DNA of 64,000 nt from Torreya grandis. Taxonomy: Eukaryota > Streptophyta > Pinopsida > Cupressales > Taxaceae. The notes beneath the pieces are model-generated. The model saw only the letters and a program-made list of their open reading frames with translations. It searched no databases and was not told where the DNA came from. Positions 22,376-34,123 of the stretch are shown here, in pieces. The stretch covers positions 5,716,001-5,780,000 of the forward strand of contig JARHVA010000081.1 in assembly GCA_037957365.1 (NCBI GenBank). Direction: 5' to 3'. The translations under genes and the position numbers were made by a program. Every line of letters starts with the position of its first letter. Position 1 is the first letter of the stretch.

Positions 22376-25146
22376 TTGCTTCCTCTCCCTTTCATCATGA
22401 ATTTTTTGTTTGGTGACAACAATGAAGTTCAGTCAACAAACATGATAAAATTTACCAATCCTAATAGGGTCTCTCATAGACAAATTAGGGTTCCTTTCGA
22501 TAATGCTAGTAATGTTCATATCACAACCCATATAATGAACTATGGGAATCCTCATACTTCGTTGTAGAAAAAACCTCTTATTATCTTAGAGGATTAACTT
22601 GAGTTAGAGTATACTCCTGAAATGCTTTTATTTATCATGGAATTACCTCAACATAGAGGGAAGGATCCTTTTACCATTTATAACCTTATGATTAGCCGTC
22701 AAGTTGAAGAGCCTCATTCTCCTACTTCCAATTTCTAAATTGGATTTAGGGGTACCAATTTCTTTGCTTCTCAACCTCATCCTTTAATCTTGACTCCCTC
22801 TTATGACATTGCATCTTCTTTTTTAACTTCTTCTACCTCCATGCCTAGTATCTCAACTAACATGGCTAGTTCTAGATCTAGTGGGCCTCTCATAAGATCC
22901 ACTATCCTTAATCCTTCCACTAGTTCATTATTTAATACCCAAGGCACTCATGATTCTAGTGTTTCTTCCTCTCAACCATTTACTAGTCCATATTTTGCTT
23001 CACAAGTAAATTTTGCCACTAGTGCTCAAATTATCATAGCTCTTCTAAAGTTCATATCAACACTAATAGTGGTACCCAAGCCACTAATACCAACACAAAC
23101 ACCAATACTAATTCTTATAATAACACTAATCAAACTCATCAAATATTATTGTAAACTCTCAATCAAATGAACACATTCCAAGCTCATAAAATGAATCAAA
23201 TGATGAGAATGCAAAACCACCTTCTTAATCTTCAATCCAATCCTCAACCAATGACGTGGGGCACACATAACAAAAATGTTCCTCCTCCCCCTCTTCAAGA
23301 TTCTCAAGGAAATATCATTCCTCAACCTCCTTTAGTCAACAAAGTCATCAAGCATTTACAAAATGAACCTCTTACTACTCAAATTGCTAACATTGACATT
23401 GGAGGTATAACACCTACAATTTGTTATATTGGATCAACTGATCCTACCCTTCATTTTAAGACATTTGGAAATATTTATAAATATTGAGTCAAATTAAACA
23501 CCTTCGCTGCTACCAAACTCCTTGCCAAAACCCTCATGGGTGATTCCTTGGATTAGTATAATCAACTTAGATCTCAATCCATTACTAGTTTGGAAGATTT
23601 AGTGAATGCTTTAGTACAAGAATTACAAACTAGTGATCTTCCTGAAAACACTTTGGCCCATTTCATCAATTGCAAACAAAATAAAAATAAAACCACCCAA
23701 GTATTTGTTAAATTATGGAAGACTTTGTCAAACAAGTGTGAACATAACATGGTTGATGATAATCTCTTTCATCTCTTTACCAATGCTCTTTATCCTAAAT
23801 TACAATATCGATTCCACACCCTTTCTCCATGTACTTTGGAAGAGGCCATTGACCAAGCCAAATTACAAGATTTCCTTATGCATCAATTTGAGCCACCCCA
23901 ATCTTATATGGGTCCTCATTTATTACTTAAAAACAAAAACCACAATATTACCAATGATGGTGTTACCGATTCATATGATACCATTCACAATGTTCAAGCT
24001 ATCGTTCATACCCCTTATTTGGAACCAACTCCTTCTCAACAATTTACTAATCCTCATTTCTCTCCACAAAGTAACATTAATTTTCATAACCCTCTTTCTT
24101 TCACTGAATTACTTAAGCATCTACCTAGGCCTCTTCCTTGAGAGATTGACCCTACTCATCCAATGAAAGCCTAGTATGATCCTAATAAGTTTTGTTGGCT
24201 TCATGCTAGTTGGGGTCACTCTCATGAGACATGTAGACAAATTCATAACTTAGCTATGGGTTTTCTTATTGGCTCTAATTTTGATCATGATTCTATCACT
24301 TTTGAGTGTCAACAAGCTTATGAAATTACTTTTAAAGACTACAAAACTCATGATAAATCTCAAGCCTTAAATAAAGTAAATACTCATTTAGCAATCTATA
24401 AAGATCCTTTTAGTTATTATCAACCTATTCAAGAAAACCAAGACAAGCCCAATCCTTCCACCAATAATGTATAGAGTCTTGTTGAACCAAATTTCGAAGG
24501 GAATGTGGTTAGCATGACTAATATGCAAAGGGTGGTGGATTTCATCAATTCTCAACCTGTCTACACCCTGCCTCCTTCTAAGACATTCCATGTTATCCAA
24601 GATTCTTCTCCAACTCATTTGAATGAGTTGGGGTAAGAATATATTATAACCTTTGATAATGGTATAATTTATGATTCTCCTTTGGATAACACATCCCATT
24701 CTATTTCTACCCTTCTTCCATCATCTTCTAGTACCAATGATAATCAATCTTCCAATGATAATCAACCTTCTATTAACACTTCTCCTACTTCTCAAGATAA
24801 ATCTAAACCAACTACTTCTTCATCACCAAATAATTTACAAACTTATTCTAAACCTTCTCATTCTTATCATCACAAATTTAAATGTTCTTCAGCTCCTCCT
24901 TTTGAAGACCTCCTTAACCATTATACACCTATATCTAACAATATTTTCATGGGTTATGATGAGTGGGATCCCATTACGGATCTCACTAATCTCCCATCTC
25001 AAATTCCATTTCTTGAGCTTATGAGGACCTCTCCCCATCATCGAAACCATCATATGCAACTATTATTTGAGATGAATGTCCCTCATCCTCCCTTAGCAAG
25101 ATGGGAGGCAACCTTATCTAGTTATGAGGATAGTATCTTGCAATAA
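22376..25146 (+). pseudogene. gag: Element C gag (gypsy type)
   Basis: Read across one clear frameshift (near 23080-23170) and several stops. The N-terminal third is Ser/Thr/Pro-rich. The retrotransposon gag core follows: TTQIANIDIGGITPTICYIG, a LLAKTLMGDSLD-stop-Y block, SLEDLVNALVQEL, FVKLWKTLSNKCEHNM and TLEEAIDQAKLQDF (about 23380-23890). A knuckle CWLHASWGHSHETC (about 24196-24240) has the C-x3-H-x4-H-x4-C spacing typical of Tat-lineage gypsy gag. The C-terminal part is again Ser/Pro-rich and ends at 25146. It would coat element RNA in particles. Confidence 0.8.
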
Positions 25147-25189
25147 TGTGAAGAGATGTCCTATAATATTGATGAAACTATGGACACTT

Positions 25190-25735
25190 CTCTTTATTTA
25201 AAATTTCCCATCGCATCTATGATTCTCGATGAGATTATGCTTTGTGTAGATGATCCTCCCTTATTTATTAACATCCAAATGTTGATATCTAAGTTAAACA
25301 TGCATTGATTGACAAGGGTTTTGATACTTTTGTTGCTTCTCTTGATTTCATTAAAACCCTTAGATATTTAGAATGTAATCTTAGGTCCAATCGTATCACA
25401 TACCAAGGATATGACAGAAGGCAAAGGCCTCCTCTTGGGTGTGTGTGGCTTCCCATTACTATCCCACCTATTAATGTTCATGTAAAGGTGATGATATTTA
25501 ATTTTCCCCTTTCTTATAACATCTTTCTTGGTAGGCCATAGACTCATCGTATGCAAGCTATCACTTCTTATTCCTGCCGATACGTTAAATTCCCTCATAA
25601 TGGAGCCATATATAGGATTCAAGGAGATACTAACCCTTGGAGTTTTGAACAATTCTAAGATCGTAATGTTTTCAAGATTCCTACTCTTGAGCCTTTACCT
25701 AACATTCCATTATATGAGTCATAATGTTTAAATTT
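25190..25735 (+). pseudogene. Element C retroviral-type protease remnant
   Basis: After a frameshift, the frame reads ALIDKGFDTFVASLDFIKTL, where gypsy proteases of this group have LIDxGSS...; the middle active-site residue is replaced. Downstream YNIFLGRPWTHRM-like and CRYVKFPHNGAIYRIQGD blocks match the protease C-terminal half (YNxLLGRPWIHxxxA...KF.xxG). A TAG replaces the Trp codon after GRP at about 25540, ending the first piece. Beyond about 25735 no RT follows. Confidence 0.72.
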
Positions 25736-28700
25736 TCATATCAACTCAACCAAAGGTTACAATGGGCATCCAAAGCTCATTGGTAATATTCTTCCCAACC
25801 TTTTAGACTATGATGATGATGATCCCGATGAGATTAACTTAAAGATTAAAACTTCCAATCTCATGCCTCATCTCATCTCGTAGCTTCCTTCTTCCTTGCA
25901 ACCTCATTCTCATAAACCTCCTTGTAATGACATTACTAGAGTATTATCCAAGACTCAAAATTCTAATCACCATGATTCTTTTGATGAAAAATTTATTCCA
26001 AATTTTGTCACTGATCTTCATATGTTGGATTATGATGATTGCTATTTTTTAGATGATCCTTTATTAGGAAGTCTTGTCTAAGATCATGATGCCAAGATTG
26101 TGCATTATCATTCTTCTTTACTTGAGTCTTTTCATGCATCTTCTTGTGTTTTAATATTTATAATTCTTGATTCTTGAATTTTTCCTCTTTATCATAGAGT
26201 AGAGATGGTATCAACACCTTCAAATTCTGAGGAGCACCGTAGGACTATGGTCATGGATCTTGCTATGATCAAACCTTACTATTTTAATAGGTTCCCTAAC
26301 TACCATAATTGGTTCACCCCTGAGGTTAGTTCAACCCTTTTTAGACCTTTTATTGATCCCACCCCTCCCATAGTAGAACTTGTATCAAAACTAGTTATTA
26401 TTGCTACTTCCACTATTGCTGATCCTACTTTTGCTTCTTCCACTAGTACTCCTATAATGCCTAGTTCCATTCCTTCTCCATCACCACCTTCTCATGGTGA
26501 TGGTTTTATTCCTTAATCTAAGATGGTCCTCTACCCACAAAATGGGTTGATGATCTATCTCTTTCTTCTTCCACACCTATTATACCTTCTCTTATGAGTG
26601 TTTCTCCTAAAAATACTAACAAACATATCTATTTCTTCCATGGGATAGATAATCACTCTTCTAACCATTGTTTTAAGTTATGACAATACATTGATACCTT
26701 GTGTCCTTCTTACCTATCAATATACAATACCATACCTCCTCCAAAAATTATTTTTAAATATATACCTAAGTATGGTGAGAGGTTATCTATAACACCAATG
26801 TGACACACATCACACTGATCATTGTCATATCTTTCAGTAGCATCTTAAGGACCATCTTACAGATATTTTTGGAACTTCTACCATTCCTCCCATAGGTCAT
26901 TCTCATAATAAGGCTCCCCCTTCTTCTCCCATATTTATACTTCCTATGGTCCCTTCATCACCTTCTATCCCTCCACCTATGGTTCCTTCTCCACCTATGG
27001 ACCCCTCATCACCCATGGATCCTTCTCCACTGGTGATTCCTGAATCTCTCATAGATCCCATTCCCATACATTCTCCTGACCATCCTTTGCCCAATTTCCC
27101 TCCCCATCATGATCTAATGAGTATTCCTACTTTTTCAGTTGAGGATATTAGAAAATAAGTATTTTCCTAGTATTCAACACAGATTGACAAGACATTAGTA
27201 GCAGTTCATATTTAGCTTCATAGAGATTTATCTAATTTATTAGTTGATGTGTGTGTGTAGATTTACCAGTATTTATGAGCACATATATGGTGATTTGTCA
27301 TTTACATTTAGATTGGACATGTGATTCAATCTTATTTCTATTCTGACTATATCATTTGACACTGTGTCAAATTATTTCCTATCTTATATTATGTTTCTCC
27401 TTCTTATTGTACTATAGTTAGCTTCTGTTTTTGCTTTATATTTCTCATATACCTATCATTTCCTTATCATTTCTATTTTTCACTTATCATTGCTTTATTT
27501 CCTTTAGATTTTTTCTCAAAAATCTTCCCTTGTATCTTCATGATTGTTTGCTTTCTTATCTTTATTTTTCACAGATAGTTGTCATGGTGACTTGGTTATT
27601 TTTAACCTATTCCCTTTGGTTATTATCTCCTTTTATCATGTGATCAATTAGCAAACAATATTTCTCATTACTATTTCATTTTACCGATCCACCTTTGTAT
27701 CTCCTTTTTCCTTCTTCCTTTTTCTATAAACTAAGCATATACATGATTGAGACTTGAGATTACATATTTGTTCATTGTCAAGCATAGGTGTCCTAGTCAA
27801 TATTTTATCTTGGGTTACTTAGCTTCCTTTAGCCTTAACCTATAGATCATTCATGTATATCACTATCTCTCTCATGATTGATTATTCCAAATTTGTATGG
27901 AGGAGGAATATAAAAAGAAATGAAAAAATACTTCAAAATAAAGTTAAAAGCCAAATCATTTAAACAAAAGGCAATGATATCAAAAGGAAAAAATATTGAA
28001 TATCTTAAAAGTCAAATCACACTAAAATATGTGATTCAAAGCACATCTCCTTCTTCTAGTCAAAGCTCAAACTCCACAATTGGCATCACGATAGAGTTGA
28101 GGTCCTTTGGGGTGCGGTAGGCCAATATATTACAAGAGGAGAATAAAAAAATATTTTAGTGCTACTTACTTTCTCACATAAATATCCAATCTTTGTAATA
28201 TATTGATGGATCTATAAGGGGTCCTGATGAGTGGGGAACACGTCGTGGGGAGGTAGGTCTATTTTACTTTTCCTTGTACCAATCTACCTTCATGATTTGA
28301 TCTTAGTAGCACACTTATCTACCTATAAATATTTATGTCTATAGGGAATAGGTTTCCTTTGTACATATATGACCACTAGTCACTTAGTGTCTTCTCATGT
28401 CCTTAGTATGCCTCTTGCCTCCTAAGGCATTCTCATAAGATGCCTAAGTCTTTATTTTTCCCACTCAATTTTTCATTCTCTTTCCTCATATTTCTTCTTG
28501 GGAAAAAATAGTTTGATTTATGATCATTCCCCATGGGATTTTGTTTGTGAGTTGCTCTGTAAGACTGTAGATAAGACCTGACATCCATCACAAATTACCA
28601 TCCTTTCCATCCTATTACCCACATCCTTGATTTATCAGTCCTAATACTTTTACTTACCAATCTTGATTTGGTACCCCTTGGGTTTTCTTTTGTGAGTTGT

Positions 28701-29580
28701 AGTGTAAGACCACAGATAGGACCTGACCCTCCTCACAAAACAAATTTTTCAATAATCAAGTCACCATCCAAATTACATGTGTCAAATAAGAGATTAGATT
28801 CGATTGATTATGAGGCTACACATCATTTGACATACTTCTCATCTTGATATTTAGTATGTTTTATGCTTACTTCATTTTTATATCACTTTTTATTTTCTTA
28901 TTTTTTGAGTGCATATAAGATTACAACCATTTATTGAATTTATCATACTTCCTAGCTTGAATTAGTATGATAAATTTAAGACCAAGTTTTTGTAAATATA
29001 TTTTTTCTTTTGTACTTCCCATCATGAAATAGTATAATTGATTGACTTAATTTTGATTTGTTTTTATTACCATTTGTACCCTTTTACATACCTTCTATTT
29101 TATTACATTATCTGTCATAGTTCTCAAAGTGATATTTAGTATGATTTTCTTTGTTTTATTTTGGTGAAAAAATCTTTTACATTGGTTTAAAAACAAATCC
29201 CATTTTACCATCTTGTTTTCCATTTTCTTGTATTTTTATACTTAGTCATTTTTTGTTATTACATATTTCCCAACTTAAACTAGTGTGTATTACATTTCCT
29301 TGATTGATTATATTTTTCCAAGTCTTTTTTTGCATGTTTCTTTTTTATAACCATACATGTGTAATCCATAATGCTAGAATAGAAACCACATCACATATAT
29401 TTACTATAGCATATACAACAACGCTAAATACATGTGCTGGAATGAAATATATCCAAAGCATTCACAAACATAACCATTATAAAGACAACATACACAACCA
29501 ATACCAATAAGCCAAAATGATACATCATACATATATCTCAAGAGTTTGACACAACACATATTACCATATACAATGCCTCA
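25736..29580 (+). other. Element C region where pol would be expected
   Basis: No RT, RNase H or integrase motif is readable on either strand. Short plus-strand frames are low-complexity: Ser/Thr/Pro-rich at 26205-26516, and tandem PSPPMDPSSPMDPSP-like repeats at 26946-27158. The rest is T-rich. A 68-bp segment is repeated at 28528 and 28673. Confidence 0.65.
28528..28740. repeat. ~66-bp direct repeat pair, 145 bp apart
   Basis: Both copies contain CCCC(A/T)TGGG(A)TTTT, TTGTGAGTTG, GTAAGAC and AGATA(A/G)GACCTGAC, followed by a TCACAAA end. Confidence 0.8.
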
Positions 29581-29599
29581 GCACTAGGGCTAAGCTCCA

Positions 29600-31640
29600 T
29601 CCTATCTATCTCATGGCCTAGCCACACTACCTGTTGAGGCTTCAATTTGACTCTTTCAAAAAATATGCTATAATGAGGTAGTTTGAGATATCAATCCATC
29701 TACCTATCTTTGTAAACATTATATCTATATATGTTCCTATACTAACTTGATCTAGGTTGTTGCATGTGCCTGCATCAGTTGGGTCTACATCACTATATAT
29801 ACCTACATCATCTATGTCACTATCTCTAGATGTGTAGTTCTCTCATCGACTAGGGCTTACCAAGCCTGCCTCTCCCCTGCACCCTTCTCTATTGATGGAT
29901 GCCCCCTCTCTTTCTACATATATATCTACCTCATGACCTCTCCTACTAGTCTGAACCAACTCACCTGAGTTGGGGAAAATGGTACACTTAGATCATCTAG
30001 TATCATGGGGTCATATGACTATAGAGTCTCATCTAAGATGTCATGGAGTGCTCCCCTAACTATGGGATCCCATATCTCCTCCTCATCCTTAGGTACACCT
30101 TAAAAATCATGCCAGATGGATATTATATCATTGTCATATCTCATAATATCTATCTATCTACGAAATAACAAACTTAAGAAATAATTTAGCCATATTCATA
30201 CCTAGTTGTGTCTTGACTCCTATGGTCTTGCCATTTATGTAACCACCTAGTATAGTATCCCTATCTGCACAACCTCTTAGTACCTCCTCTATAGGTTACC
30301 TTCTTAGCTTAAACCTAGCTATCATGGATCAAATCTGTCTTAGCCTATGTTTGAGTGGTCTTTCCCTTATCTTTCTCTCCTCTGACTCCTCTATTGACTC
30401 ACCAAGGATGATGATGGTCTCCACTCTCTCCTCCTACCTTGATCAATGTTGTGTCCTTGATGGTTATAGCTCATCCCTCTATAGAGCTAGTGGTGGTACA
30501 TCTGATATCTCTACCTCCACCTCCACCTCCTCCTACTCTGCCCCTCATCATGCTTGACCAATCTATGGTCACTCCCAGTGTGGCCTTAATGTCAGTCTCA
30601 CTATCAATGGTCTGAGTCCCCTCTTCCCTCATGGCTCTCTCACATGTTGAGTCCACTTCTTGAGCATGAGTATTAGTGTCTCTAGATGAGGTAAACCCAT
30701 TTTCCCTAGCACTCATTCCACCGAATGTGGATCTCTCCACCATGTATAGTATCCTATCACCTCTCTCCTCCCTAGCACTAGTCCAACCATGTGCCAGCTC
30801 TCCCAAGTAGTTGTTAGCTACTCATATGGTCACCATACTATATTAGTTCATCTCACCCTCTATAATGTTGGCATATGGGGCATGGCTCACACAACTTGGT
30901 CCTTCCTTCATCTCCTCACCCAAGGTGACCTATCATCAATTACATGGGGCAGCCTAACTAATTGATACATAAAAAATCTCTCATATATCCATGCTATCAG
31001 TAGTATGATTGGTCCCATGGTCTTATGTACTTTGACCCACATCTTTAATAGATCATGAACAAGATAGACCCAGATGATAGAGCCTAGATTGTATAATATT
31101 CCCTCGTCAAGAATCATCCTACTCAAGGTTACCATGCATAGTGGTACCTTACCTTCCAATTTATGATAGAGCACTCACTATGTCATAAGGCCTATCACCA
31201 CCTTCTAGAGATCCAAAATCTATGATATACACACATCATCCATACTCACTCTCCACCCCAAAAATATCATCTTTGAGCCTATAACCCACATAGCTAAGGC
31301 TCTCCTCTCCTCTATCCTATCTATTATCCCTACAGTCACTAATTCTCCTACTATGGGTAGTTTGAAGATGGCATGGAAATCCTCTAGTGTGATAGCCACC
31401 TCTATCACATCCCCATCCACCTCCCATTTGAAGGTATTAGTCAATCATTCCCAAAAACCAAGGAACATGACCAACACATCTGCACTAAGGGGGATCCTAC
31501 ACATATTTGATATACCTTTGAGACCCATGGCTACTAGTATAACTTTATCTCTATCTGTCAACCTATCTAACAAATCCAACAACCAAGATATGTCTAGCAA
31601 CCTCCAAAACCATAGCTATCTTGGTAATCAAAAAATAACA
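29600..31640 (-). pseudogene. Antisense ORF of element C with plant mobile domain
   Basis: The minus strand, opposite to gag, encodes blocks matching the plant mobile domain (aminotransferase-like PMD) family. They are DWLLDLLDRLTDRDKVILVA, LVMFLGFWE-stop-LTNTFKWEV, AITLEDFHAIFKLPIVGELV, then KLEGKVPLCMVTLSRMI, IIWVYLVHDLLKMW, IYERFFMYQLVRLPHVIDDR and SPWVRR. The C-terminal part is low-complexity and charged (ELAHGWTSAREERGDRI), with a Gly run at about 30505-30530. Several stops interrupt it. Extra antisense ORFs, some PMD-like, are known in Tat-lineage gypsy elements; their function is unsettled. Here it sits between the missing pol and the 3' LTR. Confidence 0.78.
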
Positions 31641-32045
31641 AAGGATGTATTAGTTCCTTTATGTGATGTATAATCATAATACATTATTTATACATTCTAT
31701 TTTTAATAAAAAATGATTATAATTTATTCATTTTTATCCATTGCATCTTATTTTGGTCCCTCTTGCCCTTTTTTGGTCACTTCAAGCTATGCTATCCCTC
31801 TTTCAGCTTCTATCACACTTTTTCATGTTTATTTTGGTTCTATGGTCAACCTAGTTTAACCAAAAATTCCTTATTTTATCCTAAATTTCTTATTTTTTCT
31901 CTTATCTTCTTTTCCTTGGTGTTAAGTTTCCATTCTGACCCATACAGACCACCTGGACACTTTTCCTCTAGGTCTTAGCATATAGAATACACTAGGTCAA
32001 CCTATACCTACTAGGTTGACCATATGGAATTTTACCTTGATTTAA

Positions 32046-32076
32046 CCTACTAGGTCAACCTAGTTGACCTAGTAGG
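32046..32076. repeat. 31-bp perfect palindrome of TTGACC motifs
   Basis: Arms CCTACTAGGTCAAC and GTTGACCTAGTAGG are exact reverse complements separated by CTA. It is one of many TTGACC pairs in element C. Confidence 0.95.
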
Positions 32077-32878
32077 TTCAGTGTGCTGACCTAGTATATT
32101 TTGCTAAAAAATGTTCATTTTTCTTATTTTCTCCCTATTTCCTTTAAACTCATTTCCTATCTTCCTATTTACTACCCTTAGAATCTAATTTTGTTCACTT
32201 TTGACATGTATAAATGATTAAAATCAAATTTTACTAAAAATTCATTCAATTCAATACAAATTTCAAAAAATGGTTTTGAGATTCGTAGTTGCATACCTAT
32301 AGTGCACCTATTGTCGCCTCTGGGTGTCCCCCTCATCTAACATGTTGTCCCCTCACCATCCTAGCCTTGTTTGGTGACTAGAGATATCTTTCTTCTCTTT
32401 CAAAATTTAATAATGACATGACTTCTCTTTTTCCTATTTAAAACCACTTTTTAGTAATTCAAATTCTTTGATTATTTTCCTTTAGATTCTTTGTTTTACT
32501 CATATCTTTGTTTCTGCTCATCCATTTTGAAAACCATAAAATACATAGGATTCATGGTAATGTAGAGATTATTTTCCACTACCATATGCTTATCTTCCAA
32601 TTTTTTTTTGATTTTTGGCTATTTTTTTCACTAACTTCTGTAGGTTCGCCTAGTGTGCTTTACATTAGATGCCTTCACTTTCTTGTAGTCTTATTCTTTA
32701 TCTACAACACTAAGGTAAGTTAAAGGTATGTGTTCTTCAATTATATCCTTTCATTTATCTTATTTGATTCTTATTACACCATACTTAACATCAATGTTAT
32801 GTGTTGTCATGTTTTATCTTTGAAGCACCATCTCGTGTTGCACTTACATGACATGTGATGAGCTTCAGTTGGGGCATA

Positions 32879-34123
32879 TGTATACACATAATATTTTAAA
32901 ACTTTTATTTATTACTGACACTTTGTATCTTATAGGAACCTATCGAGTCTCAATCTCTCTAAGCGTATGCCTTAAGGGGTGCATCAGGAAAGGGGTGGGT
33001 AGACCATCGACACTTCATAAGATTGTTGTTCTTTTTGCCACTTGCCATCTACACACTTGTACTCTAAAAATTTGAACCCTAAGCTTATTTCTCTCTTTCG
33101 TCTCTATTCTAATCATTATCATTCTTTATTCATTCATTTTTTTCCTTGTTACCCTTTTGACCTATTCAGTAAACTAGGTCAACCTGGTTGACCTAGTGTG
33201 TTTTGGGGACACTTTAGTTATTTTGTTTTATTATTATCTTGGCCAACCCAACACAAACCTAGTGAGTTATCTTGAAAACGTGCTAAGTTGACCTGGTTGA
33301 CCTAGTACAACCAACATGTCTAAAAGTTTATAGGCAAGTTACCACTATATATACAAGGTCATGTCCCACCATTTTAGAAGAGAGTGAAGAATTAGGCGAA
33401 TAAGTGTGAATGAACATCTACTTATTGACTATTTTACATGAGGAATAAAGCTTTAGGGTTCAATACTTTATTTGGAGGTATCATCTTATCTTGTGGAGAA
33501 CTATTTTGGATGCTTAGGTAGGTCATGTAGCATAGAGATGATTTATCCTGGTTATCCTTACAACCACAACAATTTCTTTCAAAGCACCTTGACCAAGGGA
33601 AAGATTGAGGTTCAACATGTTCATCTTTAAAGGTAAGTATTCCTAAATTTATTTCTCCTTTGTAAGAGTAGATAGATAATGCAGTATGTATTCTTTTCTT
33701 CCATGTATTAGGATTTTGTTTGACATAATTATATGTCTTCTGTACATGTTTAGTTTAGTTGTTATTTATTTATTTTGTTCTAACCCCCAATTTGTGCCAC
33801 AAGTTTTGATGTGCACTAGATTAGTTTACTTTTCTTGTTATTATAATATTCTACTCTCTTGTTTATGAGTATAAGTGAAATATCAAATCATAGGACTTTC
33901 TTAGGGTTTTTGTGTGAGTGTGTTAGACTATAGGATTTGGAACCCTTCCTAGCATGATATGTTGTGACAAGTGGTACAAGTGATCCCCTAATCGGATCTA
34001 GCATATCCCTATATTGGTTATGTTCCTACTTAACAAGTGTATACCCAATTAGAAGTTTAGGTGTGCTCTATATTATTTGGTCTAGAATTAATTAATGTAC
34101 ATCATGAAATTCTAATTGCATAC
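32879..34123 (+). repeat. 3' LTR of element C
   Basis: It begins TGTATACACATAATATTT and ends near CTAATTGCATAC, parallel to 19411-20646. The sequence that follows resumes the copia B gag. Confidence 0.9.
33344..33357 (+). promoter_or_regulatory. Likely TATA box of the element C 3' LTR
   Basis: CTATATATACAAGG, identical to the 5' LTR copy at 19875. Confidence 0.55.

Larger units (their letters stand above)
19411..34123 (+). mobile_element. 14.7-kb non-autonomous LTR element C
   Basis: Two long direct repeats (19411-20646 and 32879-34123) flank 12.2 kb. Inside, on the plus strand, are gag with a CHHC knuckle and a protease-like domain of the gypsy type. On the minus strand there is a plant-mobile-domain reading frame upstream of the 3' LTR. 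I found no RT, RNase H or integrase, so movement would have needed a partner. The element split copia B within gag. LTR copies differ by many substitutions and small indels, so the insertion is old; I could not define a clean target duplication (GTACG on the left is not repeated exactly on the right). Confidence 0.88.

Noticed and set aside
26903..27094. Gly-rich minus-strand frame (GEEGT-like repeats)
   Set aside because: It is the complement of the Pro/Ser-rich plus-strand repeat at 26946-27158.
30324..30557. Plus-strand Ser-rich frame within element C
   Set aside because: It lies opposite the plant-mobile-domain ORF and reflects its Gly/Arg/Glu composition; it is a shadow.
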